Shown: one piece after another, positions 44,261 through 53,144 of the stretch
Position numbering within the stretch: position 1 is the first letter of the stretch
How the letters are laid out: each line of letters starts with the position of its first letter
Assembly (NCBI RefSeq): GCF_902498065.1
Contig: NZ_CABVIR010000007.1
Span: forward strand, 248,001-312,000
Direction of reading: 5' to 3'
Length of the DNA: 64,000 nucleotides
DNA from: Pseudomonas fluorescens
GTDB lineage: Bacteria; Pseudomonadota; Gammaproteobacteria; Pseudomonadales; Pseudomonadaceae
Program-made: the position numbers and the translations under genes
The notes under the pieces: model-generated
The model's input: the letters and a program-made list of their open reading frames with translations, nothing else
Database searches by the model: none
What the model was told of the DNA's origin: nothing

Positions 44261-44734
44261 GTGCTGACTCATCTCGATTCCCAAGGTCGCGCCAACATGG
44301 TCGACGTCACTGAAAAAGACGTGACGTTCCGTGAAGCCACGGCCCAAGCGCTGGTGCGCATGCTGCCCGAAACCTTGCAAATGATTGTCAGCGGCGGTCA
44401 CCCCAAGGGGGATGTGTTTGCCGTGGCGCGCATCGCCGGCATTCAGGCAGCGAAGAAAACCAGCGATCTGATCCCTCTGTGCCATCCGTTGCTGCTCACC
44501 GGCGTCAAGGTCGAACTGAGCGCCGAAGGCGACGACAGCGTGCGTATCGTCGCGCGCTGCAAGTTGTCCGGGCAGACCGGTGTCGAGATGGAAGCGCTGA
44601 CCGCAGCCAGTGTCGCGGCGCTGACGATTTATGACATGTGCAAGGCCGTGGACCGTGGCATGACCATCGAGAGCGTGCGGTTGCTGGAGAAACTCGGCGG
44701 CAAGAGCGGTCATTACCAGGCGGATCAGCCATGA
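44261..44734 (+). CDS. moaC: Cyclic pyranopterin monophosphate synthase
   Basis: Second step of molybdenum cofactor synthesis: converts the MoaA product to cPMP. 157 residues. Family motifs include SQGRANMVDVTEKDVTFREA, AKKTSDLIPLCHPL (with the active-site Lys/His) and EMEALTAASVAALTIYDMCKAVD. The GTG at 44261 is chosen because AGGAG lies 7 bp upstream; a TTG 18 bp earlier has no such site. The 3' end overlaps moaD (ATGA). Confidence 0.95.
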   Translation: MLTHLDSQGRANMVDVTEKDVTFREATAQALVRMLPETLQMIVSGGHPKGDVFAVARIAGIQAAKKTSDLIPLCHPLLLTGVKVELSAEGDDSVRIVARCKLSGQTGVEMEALTAASVAALTIYDMCKAVDRGMTIESVRLLEKLGGKSGHYQADQP

Positions 44735-44973
44735 ACGTCACCGTGAAGTTTTTCGCTCGTTATAGAGAAGCACTGGGCGTCGATTCGGTGAAGGTTGAAG
44801 GTGACTTCGCCACCGTCGATGACGTTCGCTCACTGCTGGCCAAACGCGATGGCGCCGATGTGTTGAGCGAGCAGAACCTCATGTGCGCCCGCAACGAAGA
44901 CCTCTGCCAACTCGACGAGCCGGTCAGTGATGGCGATGAAGTGGCGTTCTTTCCGACCGTGACCGGGGGCTGA
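44731..44973 (+). CDS. moaD: Molybdopterin synthase small subunit
   Basis: 80-residue ubiquitin-like sulfur carrier. It ends in the essential Gly-Gly tail (PTVTGG), which MoeB adenylates and which then carries thiocarboxylate to MoaE. The N-terminal VTVKFFARYREALG is typical. Coupled to moaC by a 4-bp overlap and separated from moaE by 3 bp. Confidence 0.95.
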   Translation: MNVTVKFFARYREALGVDSVKVEGDFATVDDVRSLLAKRDGADVLSEQNLMCARNEDLCQLDEPVSDGDEVAFFPTVTGG

Positions 44974-44976
44974 ACC

Positions 44977-45429
44977 ATGGCGATTCGCGTGCAGTCCACG
45001 GCGTTCGATCCGGGGGCGGAAGTCAACGCCATGCACGCCGCCAATGTTGGCGTCGGCGCGGTGGTGAGTTTTGTCGGTTACGTGCGCGACTTCAATGACG
45101 GGCTCGACGTGGCCGGGATGTTCCTGGAGCACTATCCGGGCATGACCGAAAAGGCCCTCGGCAAGATCGCCATCGAGGCCGAGGAGCGCTGGCCGTTGCT
45201 CAAGCTGGAAGTGCTCCATCGGATCGGCGCCCTGGAACCGGGTGAGCCGATCGTCTTCGTCGGCGCCGCCAGCGCACACCGCCAGGCCGCGTTCGATGCC
45301 TGCGCCTTTGTCATGGACTACCTGAAAACCCGCGCACCGTTCTGGAAGAAAGAGAACACCAGTGACGGCGCCCGTTGGGTTGAAGGGCGTGACAGCGATC
45401 ATGCGGCGGCGGATCGCTGGAAGCAGTGA
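44977..45429 (+). CDS. moaE: Molybdopterin synthase large subunit
   Basis: 150-residue catalytic subunit that inserts two dithiolene sulfurs into cPMP using MoaD-thiocarboxylate. Recognisable are GAVVSFVGYVRDFNDG, LEHYPGMTEKAL, HRIGALEPGEPIVFVGAASAHR and the lysine-containing active-site segment APFWKKENTSDGARWVEG. Last gene of the moaCDE operon; a REP doublet follows. Confidence 0.95.
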   Translation: MAIRVQSTAFDPGAEVNAMHAANVGVGAVVSFVGYVRDFNDGLDVAGMFLEHYPGMTEKALGKIAIEAEERWPLLKLEVLHRIGALEPGEPIVFVGAASAHRQAAFDACAFVMDYLKTRAPFWKKENTSDGARWVEGRDSDHAAADRWKQ

Positions 45430-45457
45430 TCAAACGTTTTTGTCGGCTGCTCTGGCC

Positions 45458-45555
45458 CCATCGCGAGCAGGCTCGCTCCCACAGTTGATCTCCATGAACA
45501 CAAAATTTGTGTACGACGACGATCCCCTGTGGGAGCGAGCCTGCTCGCGATGGGG
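45458..45555. repeat. REP doublet (REPIN), GCGAGC subtype
   Basis: Inverted GTGGGAGCGAGCCTGCTCGC units around a ~50-bp spacer, directly 3' of moaE. Confidence 0.92.
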
Positions 45556-45740
45556 TCATTAGCAACACCCAATACCTTCATTGCTCACCACCCGACTATC
45601 GGCCAGCACATTTTCCTTCCTCTAATTGACGACTTATACATAAAAGTCCAGTATGGAATTATAAGTACAAAAAAGGCGTCCCCTGTTTCTGCTCTTTCTT
45701 CTGTCTTGCCAAACCAACAACAACCCGCGAGAGAACGAAC

Positions 45741-46517
45741 ATGAAGAAATTCCCCCTCATCACCGGTCTGGCCATGAGCCTGTTGGCGTGCAGCACTTTG
45801 TTCGCCGCCGAGAAAACCCTGCGCATCGGTATTGAAGCGGCGTACCCGCCGTTTGCGTCGAAAACCGACAAAGGCGAAATCGTCGGTTTCGACTACGACA
45901 TCGGCAATGCCCTGTGCGCGCAGATGCAGGTCAAGTGCGTCTGGGTCGAAGGTGAGTTCGATGGCCTGATTCCTTCCCTGAAAGTGAAGAAAATCGACAT
46001 GGCGCTGTCGTCCATGACCATCAACGAAGACCGCAAGAAGTCGGTGGACTTCACCCACAAGTACTATTTCACCTCCTCGCGACTGGTCATGAAGGAAGGC
46101 GCGGTGGTGGATGACCAGTACGCCAGCCTCAAAGGCAAAACCATCGGCGTACAGCGCGCGACCACCACCGATCGTTACGCCACCGAGGTGTTTGAACCCA
46201 AGGGCATCAACGTCAAGCGTTACGGCAACAACGAAGAGATCTACATGGACCTGGCGGCGGGTCGCCTCGACGCTATTTTTGCCGACACCATCCCGCTCAG
46301 CGACTTCCTGTCGATGCCACGAGGCAAGGGTTACGCCTTTGTCGGGCCAGAGCTCAAGGACCCGAAATATGTGGGCGAGGGCGCCGGGATTGCGGTGCGC
46401 AAGGGCAATACCGAGTTGGTCAGTCAACTGAACACGGCCATCGACGGCATTCGCGCCAGTGGCGAGTATCAGAAGATTTCGGACAAGTATTTCAAGTCTG
46501 ATATCTACGGCGACTGA
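45741..46517 (+). CDS. Polar amino-acid ABC transporter substrate-binding protein (orphan)
   Basis: A 258-residue periplasmic protein of the HisJ/ArgT family. Signal peptide about 1-22 (LFA-AE). The conserved opening TLRIGIEAAYPPFASKTDKGEIVGFDYDIGNALCAQM, and the ligand-site segments MALSSMTINEDRKKSVDFT and IGVQRATTTDRYATEVF, suggest lysine/arginine/ornithine-type ligands. No permease or ATPase gene is adjacent, so it must share a transporter encoded elsewhere or act in sensing. AGAGAACGAAC precedes the ATG. Confidence 0.9.
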   Translation: MKKFPLITGLAMSLLACSTLFAAEKTLRIGIEAAYPPFASKTDKGEIVGFDYDIGNALCAQMQVKCVWVEGEFDGLIPSLKVKKIDMALSSMTINEDRKKSVDFTHKYYFTSSRLVMKEGAVVDDQYASLKGKTIGVQRATTTDRYATEVFEPKGINVKRYGNNEEIYMDLAAGRLDAIFADTIPLSDFLSMPRGKGYAFVGPELKDPKYVGEGAGIAVRKGNTELVSQLNTAIDGIRASGEYQKISDKYFKSDIYGD

Positions 46518-46522
46518 TCAAC

Positions 46523-46648
46523 TGCATCGCCAGCAGGCTGGCTCCCACAGGTGAATGCATTCCAAAATGAGCCAGCCTGTGAATGCATTCCAAAGTCAGA
46601 GTCCCTGTGAGTGCATTCCAGAGTGGGAGCCAGCCTGCTGGCGATGCG
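46523..46648. repeat. REP doublet with enlarged, triplicated spacer
   Basis: Inverted GTGGGAGCCAGCCTGCTGGC units at both ends; the spacer between them has been expanded by three tandem 28-bp repeats. Lies between the amino-acid-binding protein gene and dsbB. Confidence 0.9.
46551..46634. repeat. Three tandem 28-bp repeats inside a REP doublet
   Basis: Copies start at 46551, 46579 and 46607 (exact 28-bp period), each opening GTGAATGCATTCCA (GTGAGTGCATTCCA in the third). The first two contain the perfect palindrome GAATGCATTC. The remaining halves of each unit diverge. Confidence 0.88.
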
Positions 46649-46808
46649 GTCGTGTGACCATGAAAATCTCTGGAAATAGCCCGGATTTAATCCCTTCTTA
46701 ACCACCTTATCGTTTATTTCCCGACATCTATTCCATGCGCCCCGGGCTCTCCAAGGTCCGGGCCAGCGTGTAGACTTCCGGTCAATCGATATCTAGAAGG
46801 GAAACGCA

Positions 46809-47318
46809 ATGAGCGAGGAAACGATGCGGTTGGGCCGTGAGCGGCGCTACCTGGTGTTGCTGGGCATCATCTGTCTGGCGCTGATCGGCGGCGCGCTGTA
46901 CATGCAGATCGTGCTGGGCGAGGCGCCGTGCCCACTGTGCATCCTGCAGCGCTATGCCTTGCTGCTGATCGCGATTTTCGCGTTCATCGGCGCGGCAATG
47001 CGCACCCGCCGCAGCATCACGGTGTTTGAAACCCTGGTGGTGATCTGCGCCCTGGCGGGCGTCGGCGTAGCCGGGCATCACGTCTATACCCAGTTCTATC
47101 CCGCGGTCAGCTGTGGCATCGACGTGTTGCAACCGATTGTCGACGGTCTGCCGCTGGCGAAGATCTTCCCGCTGGGGTTCCAGGTCGACGGTTTCTGCTC
47201 CACGCCGTATCCGCCGATCCTCGGTCTGTCGCTGGCGCAATGGGCGCTGATCGCCTTTGTCCTGGTGGTGGTGCTGGTGCCGTTGCTCACCTCGCGCAAC
47301 CGCAAGGCACTGCGCTGA
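46809..47318 (+). CDS. dsbB: Disulfide bond formation protein B
   Basis: Four-helix inner-membrane quinone reductase that reoxidises DsbA. 169 residues. The first redox pair is in APCPLCILQRYALL (CPLC, about residues 40-43), the second in SCGIDVL and GFCSTPYP in the second periplasmic loop, all present. A GAAGGGAAACGCA ribosome-binding region precedes the ATG. Monocistronic with its own terminator. Confidence 0.93.
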   Translation: MSEETMRLGRERRYLVLLGIICLALIGGALYMQIVLGEAPCPLCILQRYALLLIAIFAFIGAAMRTRRSITVFETLVVICALAGVGVAGHHVYTQFYPAVSCGIDVLQPIVDGLPLAKIFPLGFQVDGFCSTPYPPILGLSLAQWALIAFVLVVVLVPLLTSRNRKALR

Positions 47319-48148
47319 GGTCATTCGCCGCATCGCTGCATAACACCTGAAAACGCCCCGGCCCTCGTTGAGAGAGCCGGGGCGTTTTGCGTTTCAGGGT
47401 GTGGGTAAAAAAAGACCTTGATGCACGACAAGAACGGGTGCGGCGCATGTGCGACATGTTGTCACAGCGCGAGTGTCGCAAGGCGTTTCAACGAGTCGGA
47501 TTGGCATGCGTAGACGCAATGAAATGGGTCTTCTAATTTCGCTGCTGGCTTTAATGCTCTCAACCTGGAACAGGCAGTTTTAACAGGCCCTGGCAAATTG
47601 CCAGAAGCCTTGTCGCATGGGGGTTGAGGCAGGATAGAGGGAAGAGGCAGAGGCTTGGATACTGTCTGAACTGCGCGTGGTAGCCCTACTTTTTTTGGTG
47701 TTTTTGTTGAGAATGAATTTCGATAAGATGCCGCACTTTTGCGAAAACCGTTAATGATTGTTGCTGGAATGGATAAAAATTATTTCGGGATGAGACATGG
47801 TTTATGAATCGTTACATATCTACAATCGCCCGCACTGAATTCCCGGCACTGCTCACCCTGCTTCAGGTGCTTGAGCAGCAATAGGACGTCGAGAGGCCAG
47901 ATGGCTTCATGCGACGCCTCTGGTGTCGGTGCCTTCCAACTATCCGCACCAAATGGAATTGGTCTGTAACAAGGCCTTTGACCACGAATTCGAATAAGAA
48001 CTCACCGCTTGCCCAGGATTTGTCGAGCAGCGTCTGACGCGCGACGGGCAGCCCTTATTCAATCCAAGAAAATGCCAACCCTTGGCAGGGTGAAGTGTTG
48101 GCGATCAAAACCCAACTGCATTGCGCAAGCTGCTTTAGAGGTCGTGAG
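47319..48148. other. Gene-poor interval between dsbB and cyoA
   Basis: About 830 bp. It holds the dsbB terminator, then no convincing gene. Two very small frames are visible: 47506-47583 (25 residues, basic start MRRRNEMG then a short hydrophobic stretch LLISLLALMLST) and 47804-47884 (26 residues). Neither has a good ribosome-binding site. The last ~450 bp presumably contain the cyo promoter; GAGAATGAATTTCGATAAG at 47708-47726 resembles a Fur site only weakly. Confidence 0.5.
47349..47388 (+). terminator. Rho-independent terminator after dsbB
   Basis: AAAACGCCCCGGC pairs with GCCGGGGCGTTTT across a ~13-nt loop; the A and T runs at the base make it work in both directions. Confidence 0.9.
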
Positions 48149-49093
48149 ATGAGTAAAAACAGGTACCCCAGACTACTAGGCTTATTGCCGCTGATCGGCA
48201 CTTTGCTGCTGTCAGGCTGCAACATGACCTTGCTCGATCCCAAGGGCCAGGTTGGCCTGGATGAGCGAAACCTGATCATCACCGCAACGCTGCTGATGCT
48301 GTTGGTCGTGGTTCCGGTCATCGTCATGACGTTCCTGTTCGCCTGGAAATACCGCGCGTCCAACACCGACGCCGTGTACACGCCGAAGTGGTCGCACTCC
48401 ACCAAGATCGAGATCGCGGTGTGGGCTGTTCCCGTGCTGATCATCATTGCCCTGGGGTACGTCACCTACAAGTCGACCCACGCACTGGACCCTTACAAGC
48501 CGCTGGTCTCCGACGTCAAGCCGATCACCATTGAAGTGGTCGCGCTGGACTGGAAGTGGATGTTCATCTATCCGGAGCAAGGCATCGCCACCGTCAACAA
48601 GATCGTGTTCCCGGCACACACGCCGATCAACTTCAAGGTGACTTCGGACTCCGTGATGAACTCGTTCTTCATCCCGGCGCTGGGCGGCCAGATCTACGCG
48701 ATGGCCGGCATGCAGACCAAACTGCACCTGATCGCCAACCAGAACGCTGAAATGGACGGTATCTCCGCCAACTACAGCGGTGCTGGTTTCACCGGTATGA
48801 AATTCAAGGCTATCGCCACTTCCCAGGAAGATTTCGACGCCTGGGTAAGTGAAGTCAAGAAGTCACCTAAACAGCTTGATCAAGCTGAATACGCAGCCCT
48901 TGCCAAACCGAGCCAGAACAACCCAGTCGAGCTCTACTCCTCGGTCACGCCGAACCAGTTCCAGATCATCGTTGACAAGTACGAAGGTATGAAGCCGGGC
49001 AAGCCGCTGAAGCACGAGAAGAAAGAGAAAGAAGTGGCCCACGTGGAAGGGATGGACATGAGTTCGCATTCAGCTGCCGGGGCAGAGGAGTAA
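48149..49093 (+). CDS. cyoA: Cytochrome bo3 ubiquinol oxidase subunit II
   Basis: 314-residue subunit II of the proton-pumping ubiquinol oxidase. The signal sequence ends in a lipobox LLLSGC (Cys24), followed by two membrane helices (about 40-65 and 82-105) and a periplasmic cupredoxin domain lacking CuA ligands, as expected for a quinol oxidase. VTSDSVMNSFFIPALGGQIYAMAGM is a family hallmark. The ATG at 48149 is chosen because it starts the lipoprotein signal; an upstream in-frame start has no such sense. Confidence 0.95.
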   Translation: MSKNRYPRLLGLLPLIGTLLLSGCNMTLLDPKGQVGLDERNLIITATLLMLLVVVPVIVMTFLFAWKYRASNTDAVYTPKWSHSTKIEIAVWAVPVLIIIALGYVTYKSTHALDPYKPLVSDVKPITIEVVALDWKWMFIYPEQGIATVNKIVFPAHTPINFKVTSDSVMNSFFIPALGGQIYAMAGMQTKLHLIANQNAEMDGISANYSGAGFTGMKFKAIATSQEDFDAWVSEVKKSPKQLDQAEYAALAKPSQNNPVELYSSVTPNQFQIIVDKYEGMKPGKPLKHEKKEKEVAHVEGMDMSSHSAAGAEE

Positions 49094-49096
49094 ACG

Positions 49097-51127
49097 ATGT
49101 TTGGTAAATTAAGTTGGGAAGCGGTCCCGTTCCACGAACCGATCGTGATGATTACCATCGCCATGATCGCGCTCGGTGGTCTGGCGCTGTTCGCTGCAAT
49201 CACTTATTTCAAGAAGTGGACTTACTTGTGGACCGAGTGGTTGACCTCGGTCGACCACAAGAAAATCGGCGTGATGTACATCATCGTTGCCATGGTCATG
49301 CTGCTGCGCGGTTTTGCCGACGCCATCATGATGCGTACCCAGTTGGCCATGGCCACCGAGGGTTCGCCTGGCTACCTGCCGCCTGAACACTATGACCAGA
49401 TCTTCACCGCTCACGGTGTGATCATGATCATCTTCATGGCGATGCCATTCTTCACCGGCCTGATGAACCTTGCAGTGCCGCTGCAGATCGGCGCGCGTGA
49501 CGTTGCCTACCCGTTCCTGAACTCCCTGAGCTTCTGGCTGCTGGTCTCCGGCGTCGTGCTGATCAACCTGTCCCTGGGCGTCGGCGAATTCGCCAAGACC
49601 GGCTGGGTTGCCTATCCGCCGCTGTCGGGCCTGCAATACAGCCCGGGCGTGGGGATGGATTACTACATCTGGGCGCTACAGCTATCCGGGTTGGGTACGA
49701 CGCTGACGGGGGTCAACTTCCTCGCCACCGTGCTGAAAATGCGTACCCCTGGCATGAAACTGATGGACATGCCGATCTTCACCTGGACCTGCACCTGGGC
49801 CAACGTCCTGATCGTGGCTTCGTTCCCGATCCTGACCGCTACCCTGGCACTGCTGACGCTTGACCGTTACATGGATTTCCACATTTTCACCAATGAACTT
49901 GGTGGCAATCCGATGATGTACGTCAACCTCTTCTGGGCCTGGGGTCACCCCGAGGTTTACATCTTGATTCTGCCGGCGTTCGGGATCTTCTCCGAAGTCA
50001 TCTCGACCTTCACCGGCAAGCGTCTGTTCGGTCACCACTCGATGGTCTACGCCTCGGGCGCGATCTCGATCCTGGGCTTCATGGTCTGGCTGCACCACTT
50101 CTTCACCATGGGTTCGGGTGCCAGCGTCAACGCCTTCTTCGGTCTGGCGACGATGCTGATTTCGATCCCGACGGGGGTGAAGCTATTCAACTGGCTGTTC
50201 ACCATCTACCAGGGCCGTCTGCGTTTCACCAGCCAGGTTCTGTGGACCTTGGGTTTCATGGTGACCTTCGCCATCGGCGGTATGACCGGCGTACTGCTGG
50301 CCATCCCGGGTGCTGACTTCGTGCTGCACAACAGCCTGTTCGTGATCGCGCACTTCCATAACGTGATCATCGGCGGCGCGGTATTCGGTTACATCGCCGG
50401 CTTCGGTTTCTACTTCCCTAAAGCGTTCGGCTTCAAGCTGCACGAAGGTTGGGGCAAGGCAGCGTTCTGGTTCTGGATCACCGGCTTCTTCGTCGCGTTC
50501 ATGCCGCTCTACGTACTGGGCTTCATGGGCATGACCCGTCGTCTGAACGCCACCACCAACCCTGAGTGGGTGCCGTACCTGTACGTCGCCATGTTCGGTG
50601 CGGTGATGATCGCCGTCGGCATCGCTTGCCAGTTGATTCAGCTGTACGTCAGCGTGCGTGACCGCAACAAGCCAGAAAACATGTGCGAACACGGCGACCC
50701 GTGGAATGCCCACACGCTGGAGTGGTCGACCTCGTCGCCACCACCGTTCTACAACTTCGCTGTGCTGCCAAAAGCAGAAACCATCGATCCGTTCACCGAA
50801 GCCAAGGAAAACGGTACCGCGTACCAGGCTCCGGCCAAGTACGAACCGATCCACATGCCAAACAACACCGCGACCGGTGTGGTCATGGGTGCTCTGTTGA
50901 CCGTGTTCGGTTTCGCGATGATCTGGCACATCTGGTGGTTGGCTGCATTCGGCCTGATCGGCACCGTGGTGTACTTCGTGATCCACGCTGCACGTGATGA
51001 TCAAGGCTATATGGTGCCGGTCGACGTGATCGAGCGCATCGAAGCCGAGCAGCACAAGCGTCTGGTAGCGGCCGGGAAAGTTCCAGCCTCCGCCACCCGT
51101 GTTGAAACCTCGTTGGAACAGGCTTAA
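49097..51127 (+). CDS. cyoB: Cytochrome bo3 ubiquinol oxidase subunit I
   Basis: 676-residue catalytic subunit carrying haem b, haem o3 and CuB. The metal ligands are readable: HGVIMIIF (haem b), WAWGHPEVYILILP (CuB His and the cross-linked Tyr), VWLHHFFTMG (two CuB histidines) and IAHFHNVIIGG (haem histidines). Proton-channel residues typical of A-type oxidases appear in the same helices. Three bases after cyoA. Confidence 0.97.
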   Translation: MFGKLSWEAVPFHEPIVMITIAMIALGGLALFAAITYFKKWTYLWTEWLTSVDHKKIGVMYIIVAMVMLLRGFADAIMMRTQLAMATEGSPGYLPPEHYDQIFTAHGVIMIIFMAMPFFTGLMNLAVPLQIGARDVAYPFLNSLSFWLLVSGVVLINLSLGVGEFAKTGWVAYPPLSGLQYSPGVGMDYYIWALQLSGLGTTLTGVNFLATVLKMRTPGMKLMDMPIFTWTCTWANVLIVASFPILTATLALLTLDRYMDFHIFTNELGGNPMMYVNLFWAWGHPEVYILILPAFGIFSEVISTFTGKRLFGHHSMVYASGAISILGFMVWLHHFFTMGSGASVNAFFGLATMLISIPTGVKLFNWLFTIYQGRLRFTSQVLWTLGFMVTFAIGGMTGVLLAIPGADFVLHNSLFVIAHFHNVIIGGAVFGYIAGFGFYFPKAFGFKLHEGWGKAAFWFWITGFFVAFMPLYVLGFMGMTRRLNATTNPEWVPYLYVAMFGAVMIAVGIACQLIQLYVSVRDRNKPENMCEHGDPWNAHTLEWSTSSPPPFYNFAVLPKAETIDPFTEAKENGTAYQAPAKYEPIHMPNNTATGVVMGALLTVFGFAMIWHIWWLAAFGLIGTVVYFVIHAARDDQGYMVPVDVIERIEAEQHKRLVAAGKVPASATRVETSLEQA

Positions 51128-51130
51128 ACC

Positions 51131-51757
51131 ATGTCGAACTTAGTGACCAATGCTGGACACACCCATGTCGATGGACATGGGCACGATGACCATCACCACG
51201 ACTCGGGCGAGATGACCGTATTCGGTTTCTGGCTCTACCTGATGACCGACTGCATCCTGTTTGCATCGATCTTCGCGGCGTACGCGGTACTGGTTAACAA
51301 CGTAGCGGGTGGCCCGTCGGGCCACGACATCTTCGAGCTGCCGTACGTACTGGGCGAAACCGCTCTGCTGCTGTTCAGCTCGATCACCTACGGCTTCGCC
51401 ATGCTGGCGTTGTTCAAGGGCAAGAAGAACCAGGTTTTGGGCTGGCTGGCCATGACCTTCCTGTTCGGCGCCGGCTTCATCGGCATGGAAATCAACGAGT
51501 TCCACGTGTTGATTTCCGAGGGCTTCGGTCCTAGCCGCAGCGGCTTCCTGTCCGGGTTCTTCACCCTGGTCGGTACCCACGGTCTGCACGTGACCAGCGG
51601 TCTGATCTGGATGGCGATCATGATGTATCAGGTGCAGAAAAACGGCCTGACGGCGACCAACAAGACCCGTCTGAGCTGCCTGAGCCTGTTCTGGCACTTC
51701 CTGGACGTGGTGTGGATCTGCGTATTCACCGTTGTTTATCTGATGGGGACTATGTAA
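51131..51757 (+). CDS. cyoC: Cytochrome bo3 ubiquinol oxidase subunit III
   Basis: 208-residue polytopic subunit III with five helices. The N-terminus is histidine-rich (HTHVDGHGHDDHHHDSGEM), then FGFWLYLMTDCILFASIFAAYAVL and the helix with FIGMEINEFHVL follow, as in other CyoC proteins. It starts 3 bp after cyoB and touches cyoD. Confidence 0.95.
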   Translation: MSNLVTNAGHTHVDGHGHDDHHHDSGEMTVFGFWLYLMTDCILFASIFAAYAVLVNNVAGGPSGHDIFELPYVLGETALLLFSSITYGFAMLALFKGKKNQVLGWLAMTFLFGAGFIGMEINEFHVLISEGFGPSRSGFLSGFFTLVGTHGLHVTSGLIWMAIMMYQVQKNGLTATNKTRLSCLSLFWHFLDVVWICVFTVVYLMGTM

Positions 51758-52093
51758 ATGGCTAACGCTCATTCCCACGATAGCCACGACGCCGGCCACG
51801 GCAGCGTCAAGTCTTACGCTATCGGTTTCATCCTGTCGGTGATCCTGACCGTCATTCCTTTCGGCCTGGTGATGTACCCGTCGCTGCCGAAATCGCTCAC
51901 CCTGTGGATCGTCCTGGCGTTTGCAGTGATCCAGGTGCTGGTGCACCTGGTGTACTTCCTGCACCTGGACCGTTCCGCCGCGCAGCGTAACAACGTGATT
52001 GCATTTGTGTTCGCCGCGATCGTGATTGTCCTGCTGGTTGGCCTGTCGCTGTGGATCATGTTCAGCATCCACACCAACATGATGGCGAAGTGA
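51758..52093 (+). CDS. cyoD: Cytochrome bo3 ubiquinol oxidase subunit IV
   Basis: 111-residue small subunit with three helices and a His-rich N-terminus (HSHDSHDAGHGS). The segment VLVHLVYFLHLDRSAAQRNN is characteristic. Begins directly after the cyoC stop. Needed for assembly and CuB incorporation in the related E. coli enzyme. Confidence 0.95.
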   Translation: MANAHSHDSHDAGHGSVKSYAIGFILSVILTVIPFGLVMYPSLPKSLTLWIVLAFAVIQVLVHLVYFLHLDRSAAQRNNVIAFVFAAIVIVLLVGLSLWIMFSIHTNMMAK

Positions 52094-52104
52094 GGTAAGT
52101 CCGG

Positions 52105-52992
52105 ATGTCCTTGAAGCACTTTATCCAAATCACCAAACCGGGGATCATTTTCGGTAACGTGCTTTCAGTGGCAGGCGGATTTTTCCTGGCCTCGAAAGGG
52201 CATGTCGATCTGGCCATTTTCCTGGCCGCCATGATCGGCACGTCCCTGGTGGTGGCTTCCGGTTGCGTGTTCAACAACTGCATCGACCGCGACATCGACA
52301 TCAAGATGGAACGCACCAAGAACCGGGTGCTGGTCCAGGGCTTGATCTCCCTGAAACTGGCCCTGATCTTCGCGACCGTCCTGGGTGTTGCCGGCGTTGC
52401 GTTGTTGTACAAGGTGGCCAACCCGTTGGCCGCGCTGTTCGCAGTGATCGGTTTCGTCATCTACGTCGGTTTCTACAGCCTGTACCTCAAGCGCAAGTCG
52501 GTTCACGGCACGCTGGTGGGCAGTCTGTCGGGCGCGATGCCGCCGGTGATTGGCTACGTGGCTGTGACCAACAGCTTCGACATGGCTGCACTGACGCTGC
52601 TGGTGATGTTCAGCCTGTGGCAGATGCCGCATTCCTACGCCATCGCGATCTTCCGCTTCAACGATTACCTGGCCGCCTCGATTCCGGTGCTGCCGGTGAA
52701 GCGCGGGATTCAAGTGGCGAAGAAGCACATCCTGATCTACATCCTGGCCTTCCTCGTGGCGACCTTGATGCTGACCTTCAGCGGCTACGCCGGCATGAGC
52801 TACCTCGCCGTCGCCGCAGCCATGGGCATGTACTGGTTGTACATGGCCTGGACCGGCTACAAGGCAGTGGATGACACGGTCTGGGCACGCAAGCTGTTTG
52901 TGTTCTCGATCTTCACCATTACCGCGTTGAGCGTGATGATGTCCCTGGACTTCAAAGTGCCGACCGAGCTGCTGCTGACGTACGCGCCTTAA
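52105..52992 (+). CDS. cyoE: Protohaem IX farnesyltransferase
   Basis: 295-residue UbiA-superfamily enzyme that turns haem b into haem o for the oxidase. The prenyl-diphosphate-binding motif NNCIDRDIDIKMERTKNR (about residues 53-70) and the second loop YSLYLKRKSVHGTLVGSLSGAMPP are intact. Several membrane helices. Last gene of the operon, 11 bp after cyoD and followed by a terminator. Confidence 0.96.
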   Translation: MSLKHFIQITKPGIIFGNVLSVAGGFFLASKGHVDLAIFLAAMIGTSLVVASGCVFNNCIDRDIDIKMERTKNRVLVQGLISLKLALIFATVLGVAGVALLYKVANPLAALFAVIGFVIYVGFYSLYLKRKSVHGTLVGSLSGAMPPVIGYVAVTNSFDMAALTLLVMFSLWQMPHSYAIAIFRFNDYLAASIPVLPVKRGIQVAKKHILIYILAFLVATLMLTFSGYAGMSYLAVAAAMGMYWLYMAWTGYKAVDDTVWARKLFVFSIFTITALSVMMSLDFKVPTELLLTYAP

Positions 52993-53007
52993 GCGTCGGA
53001 TGCTGTA

Positions 53008-53047
53008 AAGAAAAACCCCGCCTTCGTGAGAAGTGCGGGGTTTTTTA
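53008..53047 (+). terminator. Rho-independent terminator of the cyo operon
   Basis: AAACCCCGC / GCGGGGTTT stem with a ~13-nt loop and TTTTTT tail, just after the cyoE stop. Confidence 0.93.
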
Positions 53048-53144
53048 TTGCGTGTGCTCGGGTGGACTGTGTCGCCCCGTTCGCGAGCAAGCTTGTTCCT
53101 GCAATTAAACCTGCGTAGCCGCAATTTTTGTGTCCGCCGCCAAA

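Noticed and set aside
47708..47726. Fur site upstream of cyoA
   Set aside because: Only about 11 of 19 positions match the consensus and there is no symmetry; not supported enough to call.
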